Part shown: one piece after another, positions 26,939 through 35,303 of the stretch
Numbering within the stretch: position 1 is the first letter of the stretch
Layout: every line of letters begins with the position of its first letter
Assembly (NCBI RefSeq): GCF_023914155.1
Contig: NZ_JAMWYS010000061.1
Coordinates: 1-64,000 of the forward strand
Source of the DNA: Solitalea agri
GTDB lineage: Bacteria > Bacteroidota > Bacteroidia > Sphingobacteriales > Sphingobacteriaceae
Reading direction: 5' to 3'
DNA length: 64,000 nt
Notes under the pieces: model-generated
What the model was told of the DNA's origin: nothing
The model's database searches: none
Seen by the model: the letters and a program-made list of their open reading frames with translations, nothing else
Made by a program: the position numbers and the translations under genes

Positions 26939-27646
26939 CTATTCGCTCTTTACAATCCTGCCATCCTTAATAACAGGTAGAGAATGCAAAACGTCAATAT
27001 TCAGGCAAAATTCAACATCTTTCTCGATACCTAATTTCTTAAGCCGTTCGCTATGGGAGGTTTTTTTCATGTATTCATGCAGATTTCCCTTAGCACATAA
27101 GAAAAGATCTTCCGCCAAAACAGATGAATCGCACCAGGTATCAAATTGTTCCTTGAGCTGATGCACAACTGCACCGGCAAAAAGAGTGTCCTCAAGGTTC
27201 ACTTTGTTTTTCCAGCCTGAACAAAGCAAAAACACGTTTTTATTTTGCTTAACCAGGTAATCACAAACGGCGGTTAAGTTTAAAAATGAGCCTATTACAA
27301 TTTCATCTGCATTTTTTGATTCATTAATAGCATGGGTACCATTGGTAGTGGTTACTACTAATGTTTTACCTTCCACCTTTTCTTTGGTATAACTAAAAGG
27401 TGAGTTCCCAAAGTCGAAACCATTTACCACCTCTCCGTTACGCTCGGCACCTAGCAAAAAACCATTTCCCTGATACGACAAACATTCCTCAACGCTGGCT
27501 ACAGGAATAATTGCTGCAGCTCCGTTATCAATTCCGTATGAAATGGATGATGTGGCTCTGAAAATATCAATCACAACAACTATGCTTCCTTGCAGATCGT
27601 AAAGAGGTAATAATGCTGGTGTTAAACAAACTTCGAGGTGTTTCAT
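26939..27646 (-). CDS. comB: 2-phosphosulfolactate phosphatase family protein (ComB-like)
   Basis: Member of the ComB family, which hydrolyses 2-phosphosulfolactate to sulfolactate. The 235-aa protein shows VVVIDIFRATSSISYGIDNG, LGAERNGEVVNGFDFGNSP, LVVTTTNGTHAI and LLCSGWKNKVNLEDTLFAGA, the family's conserved blocks. In methanogens this step leads to coenzyme M. No comA, comC or sulfonate genes are nearby, so the physiological substrate here is open. It lies 79 bases downstream of gcvT with a large hairpin between. Confidence 0.85.
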   Translation of the reverse strand: MKHLEVCLTPALLPLYDLQGSIVVVIDIFRATSSISYGIDNGAAAIIPVASVEECLSYQGNGFLLGAERNGEVVNGFDFGNSPFSYTKEKVEGKTLVVTTTNGTHAINESKNADEIVIGSFLNLTAVCDYLVKQNKNVFLLCSGWKNKVNLEDTLFAGAVVHQLKEQFDTWCDSSVLAEDLFLCAKGNLHEYMKKTSHSERLKKLGIEKDVEFCLNIDVLHSLPVIKDGRIVKSE

Positions 27647-27654
27647 TTTTTGTG

Positions 27655-27721
27655 AGAAGTGAGATGCGAGATATGGGATTTGAGACTTTTCTCAAATCTC
27701 AAATCTCACATCTCATATCTT
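27655..27721 (-). other. About 30-bp inverted repeat between gcvT and comB
   Basis: Arms at 27655-27684 and 27691-27721 pair at nearly all positions (three mismatches, one bulge) around a 6-nt loop. Both arms are built from a low-complexity GAGAT/GATTTGA word. Such a hairpin could end gcvT transcription or stabilise its 3' end. No U-tract follows on the minus strand beyond TTTTTTG near the comB start. Confidence 0.65.
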
Positions 27722-27725
27722 AAAA

Positions 27726-28802
27726 TTATAAGAATGGATATTTCACCACTTTCGCTTTTACTTTATTATCGCGGATACCGATAAAAATATCCGAATCAAC
27801 AGCAGCATTTTCAAGAGTTACATAACCTAAGCCAATTGCCTTTTGCAAACTAGGCGATTGAGTGCCCGACGTTACTCGTCCGATTTTATTACCGGCAGCA
27901 TCAAAAATTTCGTAATCGTGACGAGGAATACCACGCTCGATCATTTCGAAACCTACCAATTTATTCTTCAATCCGGCTTCTTTCTCAGCTTTTAAGGCTG
28001 CTGAGTTGGTAAACTCTTTAGTAAACTTAGTGATCCAGCCTAAACCTGCTTCTAACGGAGATGTATTATCATCAATATCATTACCGTAAAGCGCAAAGCC
28101 TTTTTCTAAACGCAAGGTATCACGTGCACCTAAACCAATTGGCTTAATACCGAATTCAGCACCAGCTTCAAATATTGCAGTCCAGATTTTTTCAGCATGC
28201 TCGTTTTCGAAATAGATCTCAAAGCCACCTGCTCCGGTATAACCAGTTGCTGACACAACAACGTTATCTACTCCCGCAAACTTGCCTTTTTTAAAGCTGT
28301 AATACTCCATTGCAGCCAAATCAAAGTCAGTCAGTTTTTGCAGAGCTGCTGTTGCTTTAGGTCCTTGAACCGCCAGCAAACTTGTTTTTTCTGAAATATT
28401 ATGCATTTCAACACCGTTAGTGTTACGATCAGAAATCCATTTCCAGTCTTTTTCAATGTTAGAGGCATTTACCACCAACATATAGGTTTTTTCATCAATA
28501 CGGTAAACCAGCAAATCGTCAACAATACCTCCGTTTTCGTTTGGCAAACAAGAATACTGCACCTTGCCATCCACCAATTTAGAAGCATCGTTTGATGTAA
28601 CCCGTTGAATCAATTCCAAGGCATTCTCTCCTTTAAGAATAAATTCGCCCATGTGAGAAACATCGAATACACCTACGCCGTTACGGACAGTAGCGTGCTC
28701 ATCATTAATTCCCGAATATTGAACGGGCATATTATAACCTGCGAAAGGCACCATTTTGGCTCCTAAAGCAATATGTACATTAGTTAAAGCTGTAGATTTC
28801 AT
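27726..28802 (-). CDS. gcvT: Glycine cleavage system T protein (aminomethyltransferase)
   Basis: Transfers the one-carbon unit from aminomethyl-lipoyl H protein to tetrahydrofolate. From the ATG at 28802 the product is 358 aa and begins [20 protein letters not shown], the standard GcvT N-terminus; the ORF upstream to 28844 reads into the promoter. Family blocks include [45 protein letters not shown] and [10 protein letters not shown]. The gcvH and gcvP genes are not in the window. Confidence 0.95.
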   Translation of the reverse strand: MKSTALTNVHIALGAKMVPFAGYNMPVQYSGINDEHATVRNGVGVFDVSHMGEFILKGENALELIQRVTSNDASKLVDGKVQYSCLPNENGGIVDDLLVYRIDEKTYMLVVNASNIEKDWKWISDRNTNGVEMHNISEKTSLLAVQGPKATAALQKLTDFDLAAMEYYSFKKGKFAGVDNVVVSATGYTGAGGFEIYFENEHAEKIWTAIFEAGAEFGIKPIGLGARDTLRLEKGFALYGNDIDDNTSPLEAGLGWITKFTKEFTNSAALKAEKEAGLKNKLVGFEMIERGIPRHDYEIFDAAGNKIGRVTSGTQSPSLQKAIGLGYVTLENAAVDSDIFIGIRDNKVKAKVVKYPFL

Positions 28803-28821
28803 GAAGATTTTTGATTGTGCG

Positions 28822-28829
28822 CAAAGGTA
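28822..28829 (-). promoter_or_regulatory. gcvT -7 promoter element
   Basis: TACCTTTG on the minus strand, 19 bases before the gcvT ATG. No clear TTG at the -33 position. Confidence 0.6.
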
Positions 28830-28894
28830 ACATTCAATGAGCAATTTGAACGTGGAATTTTGAAATTCAGCTATTCAAATCAGTTAAATAGCTT

Positions 28895-29110
28895 TTATCC
28901 TTCCAGTTTTCCTTTTAATTTGCCTAATGCATCAGCAAGAGTTGTTGAAGGGATACTACTTTCAATTAACGAGTTAATCTCTTTCTCATTCTCCTTAAGC
29001 ATTTTTACCACATCTTCAATTCTCAAATTAAGGCGTTTCAAGTCTTTAAAATTGACCATTATCCCTTCTTGCTCGCCTTTAGCATTTGTTATATACGAGA
29101 AACTTTGCAT
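28895..29110 (-). CDS. Small antitoxin-like hypothetical protein
   Basis: A 71-aa ORF from the ATG at 29110 (an in-frame TTG at 29134 is less likely). The start MQSFSYITNAKGEQEGIMVN resembles the beginning of Phd/RelB-like antitoxins that read Y-x-T-D-x-x-G-x-x-x-x-V, and the rest is charged and helical (IEDVVKMLKENEKEINSL), as an antitoxin C-terminus would be. A TACCTTTG promoter element lies at 29132-29139. No toxin gene is adjacent: gcvT follows and a beta-barrel gene is divergent. The antitoxin link is tentative. Confidence 0.5.
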   Translation of the reverse strand: MQSFSYITNAKGEQEGIMVNFKDLKRLNLRIEDVVKMLKENEKEINSLIESSIPSTTLADALGKLKGKLEG

Positions 29111-29192
29111 TCCTATTTTCGGTTTAAAACTCAAAGGTAACTAGAATATCATTCAATTATGTTTTAACTTAACTTTGATAAAAAACAGTTTC

Positions 29193-29858
29193 ATGAAAAA
29201 ACTTTTGATCGTCTGCTTTACACTTATCTCTTTTAGAACTGCAGCCCAACAAACTGAATATTCCTTACATCTGGGTTCAGGGCTATTTTCTTTCGGAGGC
29301 GAATCTGCCCAAAACACTTCATTTATTAATCAAAATTATACCAATAACCCTTATGGCACCAAAAGTGGCTTTTCTTACAGCATTTGTGCACAGATTCAAA
29401 GGGCGACAAAGTGGAACTTCATTTATGGCTTACAAGCGGGATATGAATCATTGTCGAGCAAAATAATGATTAACGATGTCTATCTGGATGACATGATATT
29501 CAGCGTTAATGAACAAACCATACTTACAAATCAGTTCATCAACATTAACCCATTTTTAGGCTATCGCTTTAAACTCGGAATCCCCTTAGATTTAACAGCT
29601 GGAGCAGATTACGGTCTAGGTATAAGTAGTAAGGAAAGAGCCGAGACCTTTTCACCTGATGTAACTGTTGATAATGAAAGAAAAATCCCCGGCCTTGATT
29701 TCAGACTTCGATTCGGACTGGCAACTTATTATAAAAAAGTTGGGTTCAATGTTGGCTATTCTTATGGATTAACCAATTACACTGCCGAGATGATTGGTGC
29801 CAACCGTGAAAATTACTCCAGATTTATACGATTCGGAATCAGCTATAAAATCAATTAA
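29193..29858 (+). CDS. Outer membrane beta-barrel protein (PorT-like)
   Basis: A 221-aa protein with a signal peptide (MKKLLIVCFTLISFRTAAQ) and alternating hydrophobic/aromatic strands ending FIRFGISYKIN, typical of 8-stranded barrels annotated as PorT-like or outer-membrane protein beta-barrel domain. The start is ATG 29193; the TTG at 29175 lies inside the promoter element TAACTTTG (29170-29177). It is convergent with rnhB, with only 8 bases between stops. Ligand or role unknown. Confidence 0.75.
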   Translation: MKKLLIVCFTLISFRTAAQQTEYSLHLGSGLFSFGGESAQNTSFINQNYTNNPYGTKSGFSYSICAQIQRATKWNFIYGLQAGYESLSSKIMINDVYLDDMIFSVNEQTILTNQFININPFLGYRFKLGIPLDLTAGADYGLGISSKERAETFSPDVTVDNERKIPGLDFRLRFGLATYYKKVGFNVGYSYGLTNYTAEMIGANRENYSRFIRFGISYKIN

Positions 29859-29866
29859 CAGTTAGT

Positions 29867-30466
29867 CTAGAAGTCAAGCTCTAATTGAGAAGGCAACAAT
29901 GTAAACGACATTCGGTGATATTTTGTTGGACCAAAATCTTTTATTCCGTTTCGATGCTTTTGTGTCGGATATCCTTTATTATTTAACCAATCGAAGTGAG
30001 GAAACTCCTGGTGTATTTTGTTCATAAAATCATCACGGTAGGTTTTAGCCAATATCGATGCAGCGGCAATCGAATAGTACTTTGCATCTCCTTTAACAAT
30101 GCAATTATGTGGTAGGTCTTTATATTTTTTAAACCGATTACCATCTATAAGCAGGAATTCAGGAGCTGTTTTAAGCTGCTCCACTGCACGGTGCATGGCC
30201 AGAAATGATGCGTTTAAAATATTGATACTATCAATCTCCACGTTATCAACAACACCAACGGCCCACGCCAATGAATTTTGTTCTATAAAACTGCGCAGTT
30301 CATAACGCTTAACTTCTGTAAGTTTTTTTGAATCATTCAGCTCAGGATGCTCAAATTCTTTCGGCAAAACCACTGCTGCTGCAAATACTGGCCCTGCCAA
30401 ACATCCACGACCAGCTTCATCACAACCGGCCTCAATAAGCTCTTGCTGATAAAAAGATTTCAACAT
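29867..30466 (-). CDS. rnhB: Ribonuclease HII
   Basis: Cuts RNA in RNA-DNA hybrids and removes single ribonucleotides from DNA. The 199-aa product has the RNase HII motif AGCDEAGRGCLAGPVFAAAV with the DEAGRG active-site acids, NDSKKLTEVKRYELR, and the later Asp block FLLIDGNRF and ASILAKTYRD. It starts 3 bases after the SpoIIE-family phosphatase stop, so the two are co-transcribed. Confidence 0.95.
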   Translation of the reverse strand: MLKSFYQQELIEAGCDEAGRGCLAGPVFAAAVVLPKEFEHPELNDSKKLTEVKRYELRSFIEQNSLAWAVGVVDNVEIDSINILNASFLAMHRAVEQLKTAPEFLLIDGNRFKKYKDLPHNCIVKGDAKYYSIAAASILAKTYRDDFMNKIHQEFPHFDWLNNKGYPTQKHRNGIKDFGPTKYHRMSFTLLPSQLELDF

Positions 30467-30469
30467 GAA

Positions 30470-31705
30470 TCAATAAACTTTAAAACTTAACAAAGTAATG
30501 TCGTCATCTTGTCGTTCACTACCAATCAGCCCATTTATTTTGTTCATCAGCGCTTTATTGATTAGTTCCGGGGTTAAACTCCGATGCTCAAACAAAAAGT
30601 TGATCAGGTCTTGTTCATTGAACAATTCGGCATGATCATGATCTAGTTCTACTAAACCGTCGGTATAATTAAATAGGAAAGAATCATTCTCCAGGATTTC
30701 ATGACCAACATTTATGAAGGGCAAGTCATCAAAAACACCAATCATCGTGGTTCCTGTTTTCAATTCTTTAACATCTGTTTGAGAGATCAACAGTGAAGGA
30801 TTATGACCTGCATTCACGTAAGTCAGTTCACGTGTTTGGAAGTTATATAACCCAAGAAAAAGGGTTATGTGCCGATCACCATTTGTAAGATTAAAAATTG
30901 CCTTATTAGCTGTAGAAAGCAATTGATCTAAAGGCATTTTCTGAAAAGCCAAAGCTCTTAAACTTGCCTGAAAATTTGCCATTAACAAAGCTGCACTCAT
31001 ACCTTTTCCAGAAACATCGGCTATGCAAAAAACAAATTCATCCTTATTCAGCTCCAAGAAATCATAATAATCGCCGCCTATATTTTGCTGGGGAACATAA
31101 CGTGCTGATATACTTATTCGTTCGTTTTCAGGCAGTGTTCGAGGAAACAACATGCTTTGAACTTCTGCAGCAAGTTCCATATCACGCTGTAACCGTTCAT
31201 TCTGGATTCGCTCTTCAAGCAATCGTCTATTTTCAGCAGCGACAATAATAATATTGATAACCGTTTGAATCAGCTTTACATCGATATTTACCTGATCAAT
31301 TTCAGAAGTATCATAATCACCGATTAATACATAACCATAAATGAGTGAATTATACTCAACAGGGATTAATACTTTAAACTCTTCAAGTAATGGGGGATCA
31401 ATTTTATTAATAAACGTCACCTGCTTGTATTCTGAAAGTACGTTTATAAATTCAGCTTCCAACTCAGGAGTTATCGGTTGCACTCCGAAAGAATTTGACT
31501 GGTGCCAAGTATTTGCCATTCCTCGAGAAAAAGCACGTAATTTTCCAACTCTGAGTTGATTTTTAAGAATCAATTCAATCATTTGAAAGAGCGTCTCCAC
31601 AGGAAGATTATTATTTACAGCTCTTGTGATCTCAAGTAAAGAGTTTAACTCTACCTGGCGACGAATTAGTAGTTCTAAAATCTCTTGATTTGCTTCCTGA
31701 TTCAC
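30470..31705 (-). CDS. GAF and SpoIIE/PP2C-type serine phosphatase (RsbU-like)
   Basis: Predicted signalling phosphatase of the SpoIIE/RsbU class, 411 aa. An N-terminal GAF-like sensory region (about 15-165) leads through a short helical linker (about 165-190) to the PP2C domain. This shows MELAAEVQSMLFPRTLPEN, the metal-binding NIGGDYYDF and FCIADVSGKGMSAALLMANF, and the late block VNAGHNPSLL with DGLVELDHDH. The start is GTG at 31705: a TAA codon precedes it directly and no ATG lies near. No RsbV/RsbW partner is adjacent; it is transcribed with rnhB. Confidence 0.88.
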   Translation of the reverse strand: MNQEANQEILELLIRRQVELNSLLEITRAVNNNLPVETLFQMIELILKNQLRVGKLRAFSRGMANTWHQSNSFGVQPITPELEAEFINVLSEYKQVTFINKIDPPLLEEFKVLIPVEYNSLIYGYVLIGDYDTSEIDQVNIDVKLIQTVINIIIVAAENRRLLEERIQNERLQRDMELAAEVQSMLFPRTLPENERISISARYVPQQNIGGDYYDFLELNKDEFVFCIADVSGKGMSAALLMANFQASLRALAFQKMPLDQLLSTANKAIFNLTNGDRHITLFLGLYNFQTRELTYVNAGHNPSLLISQTDVKELKTGTTMIGVFDDLPFINVGHEILENDSFLFNYTDGLVELDHDHAELFNEQDLINFLFEHRSLTPELINKALMNKINGLIGSERQDDDITLLSFKVY

Positions 31706-31775
31706 TTAGTTATTTATAACAGAATTTTGGTCTAGCTAAAAACTAAAATACTAAAATATTATTATAATGAAACCC

Positions 31776-32996
31776 CTATGACGAAGTTTGCCCTTTAACA
31801 TTAAAAGCATCTGTTAACCCAACCGACACCAGATTAAAGGCATACACCATCATCATAATTGCTAGCCCCGGTAAGATAGCCAGGTAAGCTGCCCCAATAA
31901 TAATATAGCCGTAATGCTCTTTTATCATTCCACCCCAAGATGGAAATGGTGGCTGCACTCCAAAACCAAGAAAGCTCAAACCAGCTTCTAACAAAATAGC
32001 CGAAGCAAAGTTTGCTGACGCAACAACCAAAATTGGTCCTGATATATTAGGCAAGATATGGCGGACAATAATTCGTGCATCAGTGAACCCCATGGCTCTT
32101 CCGGCTTCTACATATTCAACTTCTCTGATTCCCATAATTTGCCCCCGAACCATACGAGCCACGTCAACCCATGTGGTTAAACCAATGGCAACAAACACCT
32201 GAAAGAACCCTTTGCCCAAGGCAAATGAAATGGCAATTACAATAAGTAATGAAGGTAAAGACCACACTACATTGATCAGCCAGGAAATGAACTGATCGAT
32301 CCACCCACCGTAATAACCAGCCAATGCTCCCAAGGCAATACCAATGATCAATGAAATGAGTACCGACATAAAGCCTACTGATAAGGACACCCTCGAACCT
32401 AAGATCAATCGGCTTAGCATATCACGGCCATACAAATCAGTTCCCAGCCAATACTTACGAGTTATAATATTTTCCGCTGCAACTTTCTTTTGCAAATCAG
32501 TTAAAGTCACTGATTCAGTTTGACCATATATATCTTTGAATGTATACATACTGTCATTAACAGCAATTTTCTCTCCTTCGGAGAGTGGGAAAGCAACATC
32601 TACTAACGAAAACGAGTGCATTAACTTTTCATCATCACTACCCCCTGTATATTCGTCAACTACTATACTATCGACTTTAAACTGATAGGAGTTAATCGGA
32701 ACAAAGTCAAAAAAGTCGGGTTGCCCATAAAATATTTTCGTAAAGAAACCCACTGTATCAATCTGTTGATTTTTCCGGATGGCTAAAAACTGAACAGAAG
32801 TACCCGGGTGCTTAGTACTTAATTGAACAGCCATACGATTGGCCATTGGTGTATCATCTGGCATAATAAGATAGCCTAGAAGAGAAACCAAAATAAATAT
32901 TAAAATGATTGCCAGTCCGAAAACCGATAATTTATTACGAAGAAAGCGCTTTTTGGTGCGCTGCCATGGAGTTTCAGGAGAATTTACTGAAGACAT
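31776..32996 (-). CDS. Peptide/nickel-type ABC transporter permease (OppC/DppC family)
   Basis: Inner-membrane subunit of an ABC importer. From the ATG at 32996 it is 406 aa: MSSVNSPETPWQRTKKRF, one TM (about 23-45), an unusually long periplasmic region (about 47-190), then a BPD_transp_1 domain with five TMs and the EAA-type loop VEYVEAGRAMGFTDARIIVR. The motif YWLGTDLYGRDMLSRLILGS is diagnostic for OppC/DppC. Upstream in-frame starts (ATG 33065, GTG 33098) exist. The 32996 start is preferred because a TATATTTG promoter element ends 5 bases before it. No OppA, B, D or F gene is nearby. Confidence 0.82.
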   Translation of the reverse strand: MSSVNSPETPWQRTKKRFLRNKLSVFGLAIILIFILVSLLGYLIMPDDTPMANRMAVQLSTKHPGTSVQFLAIRKNQQIDTVGFFTKIFYGQPDFFDFVPINSYQFKVDSIVVDEYTGGSDDEKLMHSFSLVDVAFPLSEGEKIAVNDSMYTFKDIYGQTESVTLTDLQKKVAAENIITRKYWLGTDLYGRDMLSRLILGSRVSLSVGFMSVLISLIIGIALGALAGYYGGWIDQFISWLINVVWSLPSLLIVIAISFALGKGFFQVFVAIGLTTWVDVARMVRGQIMGIREVEYVEAGRAMGFTDARIIVRHILPNISGPILVVASANFASAILLEAGLSFLGFGVQPPFPSWGGMIKEHYGYIIIGAAYLAILPGLAIMMMVYAFNLVSVGLTDAFNVKGQTSS

Positions 32997-33001
32997 AGCC
33001 T

Positions 33002-33009
33002 CAAATATA
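33002..33009 (-). promoter_or_regulatory. -7 element in front of the oppC-like gene, predicted leaderless
   Basis: TATATTTG on the minus strand, five bases before the ATG at 32996. The -33 box is weak. If used, it excludes the longer start sites upstream. Confidence 0.5.
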
Positions 33010-33073
33010 TAGGAATTACGTGTAAAGGCTAAAATGCTCCCTTTAAAACTTTTTACTTCATCCATCAATGGTA

Positions 33074-34204
33074 TTATTTCACCATTCTGCCTTTCCACTC
33101 ATATTGTTTACTCTGACCCGCCACTCCTATATAAACTAAATAAAACAAGTGAACGAACACTAATACTGGCATGAACTTCATTAACTTAACTTTATTCATA
33201 AAATGGGCTACGGGTATAACCCAAAAGAAATCCATGATACACTTAAATAAATAAGCGGCTATAAAAACATAAACAAAATGAGTGTTAAAGAACGCCATGA
33301 GGAGGGATATAAGCATCATTACGTAAAAACCAAAAACAGAGAGTCCCATCCATACCATATTCTTATTTTGGTATTTTGTACTTTTTGACGCCCATCGTTT
33401 ACGTTGTGCTATAAACTCTTTTAATGTTGGTTTAGCATGAGTATAAACAATAGCTTCTTCTGATTTTAAGAAACTGACTTTGTCTTCGTAAGTTGAAAGC
33501 ATCTTATGGAGTAATAGCTCATCATCTCCCGAGGCAATTTGATCGATCCCCGAAAATCCACCAACCTCCATGAATGCCTTTTTCTCGTATGCCAAATTGG
33601 CCCCATTACAACTACCTGCAATCTTATTAGCTATTGATGCAGCACCAAGGCTTATCAAACCCATAAATTCAAGTCCTTGCAGTTCTTCCAAAAAAGAGCT
33701 TTCTTCAAAATAGGCAACCGGAGCTGAAAGCATTTTATTGCCGGTTGATTCATATTCATTTACAATCGACCGAATCCAGTTTCGCCCCATTCTACAATCT
33801 CCATCAGTCGTTATAATCAAATCTCCTGAGGCAACGCTAATTGCATCGGCAATTGCTTTCTTCTTATAAGAATTTAATGCTGGGTTGGCCTGAAGCTTTA
33901 TTAATTTAAGGTTGGAGTAATTAATTGATTGAACAACCTCTGCAGTTCGGTCAGTAGAATGATCATCAATCACAATGATTTCTAGTAGGTCGTTTGGATA
34001 ATTTTGAGCGGCGATATCCCTAACACAATGCCCAATCATCTTCTCTTCGTTTCTTGCCGGAACAATAACGGTAACTCTGGTAGAATGTGGAGTTTGGTCT
34101 GCTAAGGGTTTTCTTATTTTCTTCCAGCCAATAATAAAACTTCCAATAATAAGAAAATATAAGAATCCGAATAAAATAAGTAAAATATCAATCAATAGTA
34201 ACAC
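33074..34204 (-). CDS. Family 2 glycosyltransferase, membrane-bound
   Basis: GT2 enzyme of 376 aa. An N-terminal membrane helix (about 1-25) is followed by the GT-A domain with VTVIVPARNEEKMIGHCVRD, the Asp pair IIVIDDHSTDRTAEV, and the metal-binding TTDGDCRMGRNW. QRKRWASKS carries the Q/RxxRW processivity-type motif. Three or four C-terminal TM helices follow (about 265-350). The start is GTG at 34204, overlapping the YbhN-like gene by 17 bases. The pair may modify a lipid or an envelope glycan; the acceptor is unknown. Confidence 0.85.
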   Translation of the reverse strand: MLLLIDILLILFGFLYFLIIGSFIIGWKKIRKPLADQTPHSTRVTVIVPARNEEKMIGHCVRDIAAQNYPNDLLEIIVIDDHSTDRTAEVVQSINYSNLKLIKLQANPALNSYKKKAIADAISVASGDLIITTDGDCRMGRNWIRSIVNEYESTGNKMLSAPVAYFEESSFLEELQGLEFMGLISLGAASIANKIAGSCNGANLAYEKKAFMEVGGFSGIDQIASGDDELLLHKMLSTYEDKVSFLKSEEAIVYTHAKPTLKEFIAQRKRWASKSTKYQNKNMVWMGLSVFGFYVMMLISLLMAFFNTHFVYVFIAAYLFKCIMDFFWVIPVAHFMNKVKLMKFMPVLVFVHLFYLVYIGVAGQSKQYEWKGRMVK

Positions 34205-35165
34205 CCAGAAAATTAGCTTTTAAAACAAAATAAACACCTAGCAATGAAGGGATGATCAGGTTCAGCAACCAAACGCCAAAAGCCGCAGCCAATACATTTA
34301 CAGCTTCTGAATCACCCACCCAAAAACCAAAGAAATAGGTGGCAGCAGCCCCCCTTACACCAATATCAAAGAATGCGAAGGTAGGTAAAATAGATTGAAC
34401 CATGTAGATCACACTTATCAACACCATGCTAAGTGGATAAGTTACCTGAGGAATAAACAGGTTAATTAACAAATAATATTGCATAGAAAACACCAGATAC
34501 CTTAAAAGGCTCAACCCAAAAACATTAAAAAGTTCTCTTTTATTGTACCGGAGTAATACCCTGAAGTTTTTTTTGAACTTATGAAGAAAAGCAAACGAAT
34601 CGAGGATAATGTAAAACCACCTGATATTTAGCATTAACAATAAAAAACCGGAAGAAACTAAAATTGCCGCAACGGCCATGGCCACTATAACCACCGGACT
34701 TACCGGCACAAACATGCCAATAAAAAACACTAAACCAATTGATCCGGCAACATTGGTTACTATCATTTGACTGAAAGAACCTACTCCCATCGCCAAAACA
34801 CCCTTCACCCTATTTTCAGGAGACAGGTATAAAACCCTACCTCCAAATTCACCAATACGACTAGGTGTAAATACTGCAAGTGTTAATCCTGCCAAAATCG
34901 ATTGAATTGTTCGTTTCCATGAAATTTCTTCAACCTTCCGCACCAGGTAACGCCATTTCAATGTTTCCACCAAAAGATTAATGTAGGCTAAGTATATAAC
35001 AATGATGAAATAGGAAATTACCCGTGGTGAAAATTTCGTTTTAGTAAACGCTTCAATCTTTTGAATGGAATCTGCTTGTGTTAGTTTGTTATAAACAAAC
35101 CAACAGGTTAAAAACAAGATCAATATTTTAACAGAGATCACAAGGATCTTTTTGGAAACAGGCAT
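34188..35165 (-). CDS. Lysylphosphatidylglycerol synthase TM-region family protein (YbhN/UPF0104)
   Basis: Polytopic inner-membrane protein of 325 aa with about eight predicted helices. Motifs fit the LPG_synthase_TM family: LTLAVFTPSRIGEFGGRVL (the conserved P-x-R-x-G-E box) and LPTFAFFDIGVRGAAATYF. It lacks the soluble aminoacyl-transfer domain of MprF, so lipid lysinylation is not implied. Overlap with the following GT2 gene suggests the two act together, possibly in lipid-linked sugar handling. Confidence 0.85.
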   Translation of the reverse strand: MPVSKKILVISVKILILFLTCWFVYNKLTQADSIQKIEAFTKTKFSPRVISYFIIVIYLAYINLLVETLKWRYLVRKVEEISWKRTIQSILAGLTLAVFTPSRIGEFGGRVLYLSPENRVKGVLAMGVGSFSQMIVTNVAGSIGLVFFIGMFVPVSPVVIVAMAVAAILVSSGFLLLMLNIRWFYIILDSFAFLHKFKKNFRVLLRYNKRELFNVFGLSLLRYLVFSMQYYLLINLFIPQVTYPLSMVLISVIYMVQSILPTFAFFDIGVRGAAATYFFGFWVGDSEAVNVLAAAFGVWLLNLIIPSLLGVYFVLKANFLGVTID

Positions 35166-35303
35166 GTGTATTGGTTAAAGGCTGTCAGCCCGGTAATGAA
35201 CTGTTGATAAAACTGCGAATATCTCTATAATTTTTAATTAAATAGTTATTGGCTTTGAGTCTAACGAAAATTTCAGGTAATTCGTGTTTTCAAATAAGCA
35301 AGA

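Noticed and set aside
33010-33098. Upstream starts (GTG 33098, ATG 33065) for the oppC-like gene
   Set aside because: The first lies inside the GT2 gene; both precede a TATATTTG element placed five bases before the ATG at 32996, and the added residues have no permease character.
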